Shown here: piece by piece, positions 57,905 to 64,000 of the stretch
Numbering within the stretch: position 1 is the stretch's first letter
How the letters are laid out: every line of letters begins with the position of its first letter
Assembly: GCA_029204225.1 (NCBI GenBank)
Contig: CM055095.1
Location: 63,330,523-63,394,522, forward strand
DNA from: Diphasiastrum complanatum
Taxonomy: Eukaryota; Streptophyta; Lycopodiopsida; Lycopodiales; Lycopodiaceae
Direction of reading: 5' to 3'
Length of the DNA: 64,000 bases
Program-made: the position numbers and the translations under genes
Notes under the pieces: model-generated
Told to the model about the DNA's origin: nothing
Database searches by the model: none
What the model saw: only the letters and a program-made list of their open reading frames with translations

Positions 57905-58087
57905 CTTTATCTGAACCATTACGGTGTCAGACTTGTGATCTCTATCAGGGCCTAATACTATTTCAATATTAGCGCAAAAAGCTCCCTGTCAGATTCTCTT
58001 GATATATTGAACTTTCTAGTTCCTCAGTCGACTATTTCCCTTGAAGGACCAAGCTCATTTACTTTTGACAAATAACAAATCAATGAG
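57905..58087 (+). pseudogene. Continuation of the unrecognised coding sequence beyond the inversion
   Basis: The frame opens at the break as LYLNHYGVRLVISIRA and stops at 57953-57955. Further sequence in the same frame, SLSDSLDILNFLVPQSTISL, runs on until close to the copia RT fragment. The upstream half is on the minus strand at 45182 and beyond. I cannot name the protein. Confidence 0.45.
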
Positions 58088-58747
58088 ATGATGATGTTGC
58101 AGTTTGACAACTACAGTATGATAAACGATCAACTTCCTCTTTTTCCCAAAAGATCATCAAGAGCTAGAAGACCACCTATCAGGTATATCAACGAGTCTAC
58201 AGCTTACCTTGTTCACGAGCTGACAACTGTCAAAGAGGCACTCAGTCAGACAAATTCTAATCTCTGGAAAGAAGCTATGGATAATGAGTATTCATCTCTT
58301 ATCAAGAACCAGACATGGACGATTGTCGAATTATCTACTAGCAGAAACGTAGTTGATAGCAAATGAATTTTCAAAGTCAAGTACAAATTAGACGGAAGCA
58401 TCGACAGAAGAAAAGCTTGACTTGTCGTCAGAGGATTTTTTTAGGTATACAATATCGATTACACTGATACTTTCAGTCCAGTCGTCAAGCATTCTTCTAC
58501 TCGACTTTAATTATCATTTTTTGAAGAAGACATTTACATGGTGCAATCCGAAGGTTATATTATCGATGGTAAACACAATCATGTGTGTAAACTCGATAAG
58601 ACACTTTATGGCTTGAAGCAATCTGCTCGAGCATGGTTTCAAAGGATCAATACTTTTCTTATTAATCATGGCTACACACCTAGCTCTTCAGATTCAAATG
58701 TTCACTTCAAGACAATGCAGCAATCTTATCACTTTGTAGGTGGATGA
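58088..58747 (+). pseudogene. Copia RT fragment ending at the YVDD box
   Basis: LPLFPKRSSRARRPPIRYIN, ALSQTNSNLWKEAMDNEYSS and LIKNQTWTIVELS, then stops. Next come FKVKYKLDGSIDRRKA and YNIDYTDTFSPVVKH, then a deletion that removes the first RT Asp region. EEDIYMVQSEGYIIDGK and TLYGLKQSARAWFQR follow. The sequence ends in tag-gtg-gat-gat, apparently a mutated Tyr codon followed by Val-Asp-Asp, where LTR G begins. It is a family different from A to E. Confidence 0.85.
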
Positions 58748-59197
58748 TGTGAAAGATTCAACTAGTTTCATCATATTTGCTATATTTTCATATTTGGCAT
58801 ATTGAGGCCAACTTTATTTTTAGACTTAGAGATTGACTTTTCAAAGTTCATTAGTCTAAATTTCATTTGAATAAACACTTTTTGAAAGTGTGGAAAAGTT
58901 AGAATGCGAGTTTGAGTACACTCAAATTTGAATAGTTGGTTACATTGAATCTAGACCCAAACATAGTAGGGTTAGAATTTTGGTGGGAAATCCAAGTGAC
59001 CAAACAGGTTTTGAAACTGTTATAAAAGGATGTAACTCATGGAGAGAGTGATCTTCTTTCTTCTCTATTTCATTTCATGCTTATACATGGTTCTCTTGGG
59101 TTCTACTATCCATTGGTGCACTATATTGGTGATTGCTTGCAATTCTATGTGTATAATGATTCATAAATGTTATTTTTGGTTTCACACGTGTGAATGA
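58748..59197 (+). repeat. Copia G LTR, 5' part
   Basis: TGTGAAAGATTCAAC onward matches the reverse of 36120-36565. TATA box TATAAAAGG at 59021. It ends shortly after CACACGTGTG (59183-59192), where LTR E1 begins. About 200 bp of the LTR 3' end are missing. Confidence 0.85.
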
Positions 59198-59990
59198 TGT
59201 GAAAATTGTCAACATTTCCTAGCTAGTTTGAGGCCTAAATTGGCTAAAATTGTAAATAGTTTTGGTTCTGGAGTTTCACACGTGTGAACCAGGCCACAAT
59301 GTTTTTATTTACTGTATTTTTTCAGTATGATGAAGTGTCAAACTTCATACCCTTCAAAATGAGACCATTTTGATGTATTTTGGTCATATAAGCCATTTTT
59401 AGCTATTTTTCCTATATAGGGAATATCTAGGGTCAAGTACCTTCTAGAGAGAGGAGAGAGAGTCATCTTCCTCATCCATAAATAGTAGGGAAGTCGTGGA
59501 GAACAGGTTGGAGAAACCTTTTGTATGCTTCATTGAGATCAATAGATCATTGTCATTGTTTCTTCCTCCATTGAGAGCATTGTTGTGTGTATTGTCTTCA
59601 AGCTATTGTGTATGATCTTAGGTGCTTTCCAAAAGTGATAGGCTGATGTATTATGGACTGTATAATGCTATTTTGGGCCGCACTTGATGTTTATGGAAGT
59701 TTCCATTTGTGATAAATGCTTTTTGATCAAGTTCTTTGCATTCTAGGTAGCATAGAATGTGTTGCCAATTCCTAGCTTATGTAGTTTGGAGTGCAAGCAT
59801 TCAAGCCAATGATCTTGGAGTTTAGATCCACTTAGGATCTGTATTTTTCACATGGTATCAGAGCTGGTTGGCTTCTATTTACAGTAAGTATTCCATTTTT
59901 GGTGATATTTGGATGTTTGATCAAGTTCTAGCATGATTTTGCATTGCTTGATTTTGCATGATTTTGATCAAGTTCTAGCATGATTTTACA
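59198..59990 (+). repeat. Copia E LTR copy 1 with PBS and leader stub
   Basis: LTR TGTGAAAATTGTC to TTTTTCACA (59198-59852, 655 bp), PBS tggtatcagagc (59853-59864), then leader identical to that after 62054 for about 90 bp. A short duplication of tgattttgcatgattttga-like text follows, and it ends at about 59990. By eye the LTR is identical to 61400-62054. TATATA at 59413. Confidence 0.92.
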
Positions 59991-60060
59991 TCATGACCAT
60001 CTAACTATTTACAAGTCATATGACCAAAACTAGTCAAGCTAGAATTGTGAATTTTTAACA
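59991..60060 (-). repeat. Copia C LTR stub, first 70 bp
   Basis: Reverse complement of the start of LTR C: TGTTAAAAATTCACAATTC read from 60060 leftward. It sits between copia E leader and CACTA sequence. Confidence 0.9.
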
Positions 60061-60350
60061 TATATAGAACATGGTCTTTTGGACATGCATGTATTGTGTC
60101 GTAATCCATTCCAAGCACGGTTATCATCTTTCGTGCTTCTTTTCGTGTCTTAGGTATCACATTTTCTTTCAGAAGTATTCGATGCAACAACCTAAAAAAA
60201 GAGCAATGTGAGTTGTTAGAAAAGAAAAAAAATTAACTTAATGTAAATACGCTATAAAGTATAATAGTTGTGTTATGCGTTAAGTACCCGAATAAAGATG
60301 TCACGTTACGATCACTCCATTTGTATGTTGCTGGAAGGTTTAGAATAAGA
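60061..60350 (-). pseudogene. CACTA (En/Spm) Tnp2-type transposase fragment with intron
   Basis: Minus strand exon text ATYKWSDRNVTSLFG (about 60335-60288), then a likely 96-bp intron (60287-60192) with GT at the start, a T-rich end and AG. The next exon reads LLHRILLKENVIPK, TRKEARKMITVLG and MDYDTIHACPKDHVLY (60191-60061), in frame across the splice. This is the conserved N-terminal block of plant Tnp2 transposases (KWS..., KEAKK..LGL.Y..IHAC.NDC.LY). It is cut at 60061 by LTR C. No terminal inverted repeat was found. Confidence 0.8.
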
Positions 60351-60369
60351 ATTGATGTAGCTAGTCTAT

Positions 60370-60644
60370 TGTTAGAAATCAATGATAAACTTCATTGTTA
60401 CTGTTTATGAGGTACATTAATGTTGACAGCTGTGACCAGCTGTCATTAGCCATAGGCTAGTCTATTAGTCTACTCGTAGGTTTTTTCTCTCTATCAGGGG
60501 TTCAGAGTTTATTTGTACATTTTACATTCTGTATGAGTTAGTGTGATAGAGTGACAGTGTGTGTTCTTCTTCCGCCTTCTTATGATGATTGTTTATGGTG
60601 AATGCTTGATGTTGCATATCTAATTCTTGACATGGTATCAGAGC
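60370..60644 (+). repeat. Short copia LTR (family F) with PBS
   Basis: TGTTAGAAATCAATG to AATTCTTGACA (about 263 bp), followed by tggtatcagagc (60633-60644). A short LTR of this size is normal for some copia lineages. The left end is my best guess. Confidence 0.6.
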
Positions 60645-60659
60645 AGCAATAGTCCTGCG

Positions 60660-61390
60660 TGTCTGATCAGTGGATACAGCTTGGCTTACTGCATATGATG
60701 AATCTGAAAAAGTGGATGCTTATTTGTATAGACAGTTGGTGGGTAGTTTGATTTATTTGACACACACACGACCTGATATTTCTTATGTTGTTGGTGTTGT
60801 TAGTCAATTTATGCAAGATCCTAGTCAAGCACATTGGAAGTCTGCTGTATTCTCAAATACATTCGAGGGACATTGAATTTTGGTTTGAAGTATGATCAAC
60901 TTGAAGCGCCAATGTTGGTAGATTATACAGATGCTGATTGGACAGGTAATATTCATGACAAAAGATCTACCAGTGGTCATACATTCAGTTATGGTACAAC
61001 TGCAATTTCATGGAGCAGCAAAAAGCAATCTACAACAGTCTTATCATCGACGGAAGCTGAATATCGAGCACTCAGCAATGCTACACAAGAAGCGGTATGG
61101 TTACGAAGATTGCTTGTGGATTTAGGTCAACCACAGGTGGATGCGACTATTATATCTTGCGATAATCAAAATTGCATTCACCTTGCCAAAAATCCAATTC
61201 TACATGCTCGAACCAAACACATCGAAATACACTATCATTTTGTTCGAGAGAAATTCTTGATGGAGCCATTGATCTTGTTTTTTGTAAATCTGAAGATCAA
61301 ATGGTAGATATTTTTACTAAGTCATTAGGTAGATGTAAATTTGAGAGGTTTCGTACTCTATTAGGAATAGAAGAATGTAATTTTATCATT
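60660..61390 (+). pseudogene. Copia F RT end and RNase H, two frame shifts
   Basis: DAYLYRQLVGSLIYLTHTRP, DISYVVGVVSQFMQDPSQAH, then shifted: YTDADWTGNIHDKRSTSGHT, SWSSKKQSTTVLSSTEAEYR, SCDNQNCIHLAKNPILHART and HIEIHYHFVRE. Then shifted again: DQMVDIFTKSLGRCKFERFR. RNase H acidic residues (DAD, EAE, CDN, VDIF) are all present. It starts only about 25 bp after the PBS, so gag, protease, integrase and most of RT were deleted. Confidence 0.87.
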
Positions 61391-61399
61391 GAGGGAGAG
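61391..61399 (+). other. Polypurine tract
   Basis: gagggagag directly before LTR E2, at the position where plus-strand DNA synthesis is primed. Confidence 0.75.
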
Positions 61400-62054
61400 T
61401 GTGAAAATTGTCAACATTTCCTAGCTAGTTTGAGGCCTAAATTGGCTAAAATTGTAAATAGTTTTGGTTCTGGAGTTTCACACGTGTGAACCAGGCCACA
61501 ATGTTTTTATTTACTGTATTTTTTCAGTATGATGAAGTGTCAAACTTCATACCCTTCAAAATGAGACCATTTTGATGTATTTTGGTCATATAAGCCATTT
61601 TTAGCTATTTTTCCTATATAGGGAATATCTAGGGTCAAGTACCTTCTAGAGAGAGGAGAGAGAGTCATCTTCCTCATCCATAAATAGTAGGGAAGTCGTG
61701 GAGAACAGGTTGGAGAAACCTTTTGTATGCTTCATTGAGATCAATAGATCATTGTCATTGTTTCTTCCTCCATTGAGAGCATTGTTGTGTGTATTGTCTT
61801 CAAGCTATTGTGTATGATCTTAGGTGCTTTCCAAAAGTGATAGGCTGATGTATTATGGACTGTATAATGCTATTTTGGGCCGCACTTGATGTTTATGGAA
61901 GTTTCCATTTGTGATAAATGCTTTTTGATCAAGTTCTTTGCATTCTAGGTAGCATAGAATGTGTTGCCAATTCCTAGCTTATGTAGTTTGGAGTGCAAGC
62001 ATTCAAGCCAATGATCTTGGAGTTTAGATCCACTTAGGATCTGTATTTTTCACA
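61400..62054 (+). repeat. Copia E LTR copy 2 (655 bp)
   Basis: Identical by eye to 59198-59852. It is preceded by a PPT and RNase H (as a 3' LTR would be) and followed by PBS, leader and gag (as a 5' LTR would be). TATATA at 61615 and CACACGTGTG at 61479. Confidence 0.93.
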
Positions 62055-63226
62055 TGGTATCAGAGCTGGTTGGCTTCTATTTACAGTAAGTATTCCATTT
62101 TTGGTGATATTTGGATGTTTGATCAAGTTCTAGCATGATTTTGCATTGCTTTGTTGATCAAATCTTACTAACCTTTGTTTTGTGAGTTGAACTTGTGGAT
62201 CAAAAGCATATTTCAGGTCTATTGAAGATCAGAGGCTGAAAAGAAACTATTTTGGATCAGATCATAACACCTAATCATTTGTGATTGTGAGGCTTGTGCA
62301 TATTCAATACTAACAATGTTCTTTTCAATCCTATTGTTGACAATCTCCATTCTTGGATGAACACTCTCCTTAAGTGGATGAAACTTCTCCTTAAGTGGAT
62401 GACAAATGCTCTTTTGAGTGAGTTGTAATTCTCCTAAAGGCTGAGCAAAGCTCCCATTTGGATGAAAGATCCCCTTTTTTGGGTGAACATATTGTAAGCT
62501 CCATTGTGAAGAGCATATTGTAAAGATTGTCATCAATTTTGGCATAAATTTTGGTGTACTTTGTTGAGCATGTAAGTAACTCTCCTTATGTAATTTGATT
62601 GGAGCATTTGCTGGAAGGTGTTAACCATTATGCAAGTGTGTTTTCAGGTTCTTAACAGGTTGAGGAACATTCTCATGTGAAGTGATCTTAGATCTACATC
62701 TAAACACCAAGATTTGACAAGATAGTGAAGCTAGTCTTGTGATTCACTAAGTGTGCTCATTCATTCACCTCTAAATCTTGTATTTATCACTTGCTGGAGT
62801 TTATAAACTTTTAGAAGTGTGGTTTACATGTGGTTTTACAGGTTGAATCAATATCTTAGTGTGTTGATCATATGTTGATCAAGTTTGTTCATTACTAGGT
62901 AATCTTGGCATCCTAGTTTTGGGTATTTTCTAAGAATGCAAGTAACTCTTCACACCATAACTTGATTTGGTCACTTGCTGGAAAGTTTGAGAGCTTAAGC
63001 AAGAGTGTGTTCAGGTTGGTTTGATTTTGTAATCCATTCTTAGTGTGTGCAAAGTGTTGCATGTGTTTCAATCTTCCTTTCTATGCTTGGAAACCATCTA
63101 GGTTCAAGATAGAAGTGTTTTAGGGTCCTAAATCTTCATAGATCTCTTTATCTATCATTTGTTGAGAGAAAAGTGAGTGCTAAGTGCTTTAGGACAGAAC
63201 CTAAAAGTTGAAGAAACATTAGAATC

Positions 63227-64000
63227 ATGGCTTCCAATGGTGGGATCATGCTAGAGTCTAGTGAAAGGTTGAGTTCATCAAACTACTCTACTTGGAAAGT
63301 GAGGATGGAGTCCTTACTTGAGTTGAATGAACTCATGGACATAGTTGCAGAAATTGAAGAGAGACCTCTCACACTTCAAGAGCAACAAAGGTTTGATAAG
63401 AAGGCCAAAAGGGCTCTTCATATCATTAAAATGAATGTTACAAATGAACTTCTCAAGGAAGTTGGAAAGTGTCAAAGTGCAAGTGAGGCATGGAATGCCT
63501 TAAAGAAGCTCTTTGAATCAAAGTCCACATCTAGGGTATTGACCCTAAGGAGACAAATATTTTCTAGTAGGCAAAGAGAGGGTGAAAGTGCTCATGCATT
63601 TATCTTGAGAGTTAAGTCCCTAAGTGATGATTTAGCATGCATTGATGAGAACATAAAAGATGGTGAAATAGTCCAAGTTATGTTGAATGGTTTGCTAAAT
63701 GAACATGCTAACCTTGTGCAAAGTTTTGCCATTCGAAGAGTCTTGCCAAGTGTGGTTGACTTGCAAGAAATCTTATTGGCTGAAGAACATAGGTTGCAAT
63801 CAAAGCTTGATGGTGCATCCTTGCAAGGTGGAGGTGAAGAGGCTTTCTTCACAAAAGGCAAATTCAAGGGCAAAGGTAAAGGCAAAGGGAAATGGTCCAA
63901 AGGTGGTAACTTTGATCATGATGATCACTCTTCCTCTTCCTCTTCTACTAAGAACAATAAGTCAAAGTTCAAGTGCTTTTATTGTGGGATAAAAGGTCAT
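63227..64000 (+). CDS. Copia E gag(-pol) N-terminus, open to the window end
   Basis: The start is the ATG at 63227 (MASNGGIMLESSERLSSSNY), aligned with the gag starts of A, C and D. There is no stop in 258 codons. The core is WKVRMESLLELNELMD, ALHIIKMNVTNELLKEVG, ASEAWNALKKLFESKSTSRV, AHAFILRVKSLSDDLACIDE and QVMLNGLLNEHANLVQSFAI. A Gly-Lys-rich segment and an His/Asp/Ser-rich segment follow. The frame ends inside a zinc knuckle (CFYCGIKGH) at base 64000. It encodes the particle protein. With identical LTRs near by it may be a recently active family. Whether pol is intact cannot be seen. Confidence 0.92.
   Translation, partial: MASNGGIMLESSERLSSSNYSTWKVRMESLLELNELMDIVAEIEERPLTLQEQQRFDKKAKRALHIIKMNVTNELLKEVGKCQSASEAWNALKKLFESKSTSRVLTLRRQIFSSRQREGESAHAFILRVKSLSDDLACIDENIKDGEIVQVMLNGLLNEHANLVQSFAIRRVLPSVVDLQEILLAEEHRLQSKLDGASLQGGGEEAFFTKGKFKGKGKGKGKWSKGGNFDHDDHSSSSSSTKNNKSKFKCFYCGIKGH

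Larger units (their letters stand above)
61400..64000 (+). mobile_element. Ty1/copia element E, 5' part, runs off the window
   Basis: 5' LTR, PBS (62055-62066), a leader of about 1.16 kb and an open gag from 63227. The leader contains a short tandem repeat, two copies of tctccttaagtggatga within 62365-62402. The right part lies beyond the window. Confidence 0.9.

Overview
The window is nuclear DNA of a flowering plant, in a repeat-dense and probably heterochromatic region. It is built almost entirely from LTR retrotransposons (many Ty1/copia, fewer Ty3/gypsy) nested in one another. The evidence is the set of PBS sequences (TGGTATCAGAGC for initiator tRNA-Met; TGGCGCCGTTGCCGAGGA-like for the gypsy copies), polypurine tracts, LTRs bounded by TG..CA, and gag-PR-IN-RT-RH order. 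One CACTA transposase fragment with a plant-like intron, long CT/GA microsatellites and poly-C tracts fit the same picture. I see no intact host gene, tRNA, rRNA or CRISPR array. The species cannot be named from this.

Layout. 1-1143 is a wrecked copia 'A' fragment. 2281-2935 is a GC-rich low-complexity island. 3866-9342 is a minus-strand copia 'B' element (B1). It sits next to a minus-strand gypsy element (9343 to about 16600) that is interrupted again by a copia A copy (10996-14192). 16600-20600 holds remnants of two more copia elements, and 20600-25300 is mostly unannotatable. 25500-30300 is a plus-strand gypsy copy of the same family as the first. 30637-34718 is a rearranged set of copia pieces. 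34723-41040 is a second minus-strand copia B element (B2), itself interrupted by copia 'G' material. 41041-43380 holds an unrecognised broken coding stretch, a minisatellite and 1.3 kb of extreme T-rich DNA.

43666-57904 is the most informative part. Copia 'D' (gag start at 44624) was hit by a younger copia 'C'. Then about 12.7 kb (45182-57904) was inverted, with one break inside the 3' LTR of C. The first 173 bp of that LTR lie at 57732-57904 and the rest lies reversed at 44674-45181. Undoing the inversion on paper restores the LTR, a 5-bp target duplication AATTC, the gag frame of D, and an open frame of an unrecognised coding sequence across 45182/57905. C carries an unbroken 1322-codon gag-pol with all catalytic residues and nearly identical LTRs, so the inversion is recent.

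57905-64000 holds a copia RT fragment cut at its YVDD box by LTR 'G', two LTR 'E' copies identical by eye, a CACTA transposase fragment, a very short copia 'F' deletion derivative, and the 5' LTR, leader and intact gag start of an E element that runs off the right edge.

No pathway or operon is present. What links the features is transposition, nested insertion, deletion and inversion. A recurring motif is the palindrome CACACGTGTG (G-box core), often near CCGTAC, in the LTR or leader of at least five copia families. LTR ends given without a TG/CA call are approximate.
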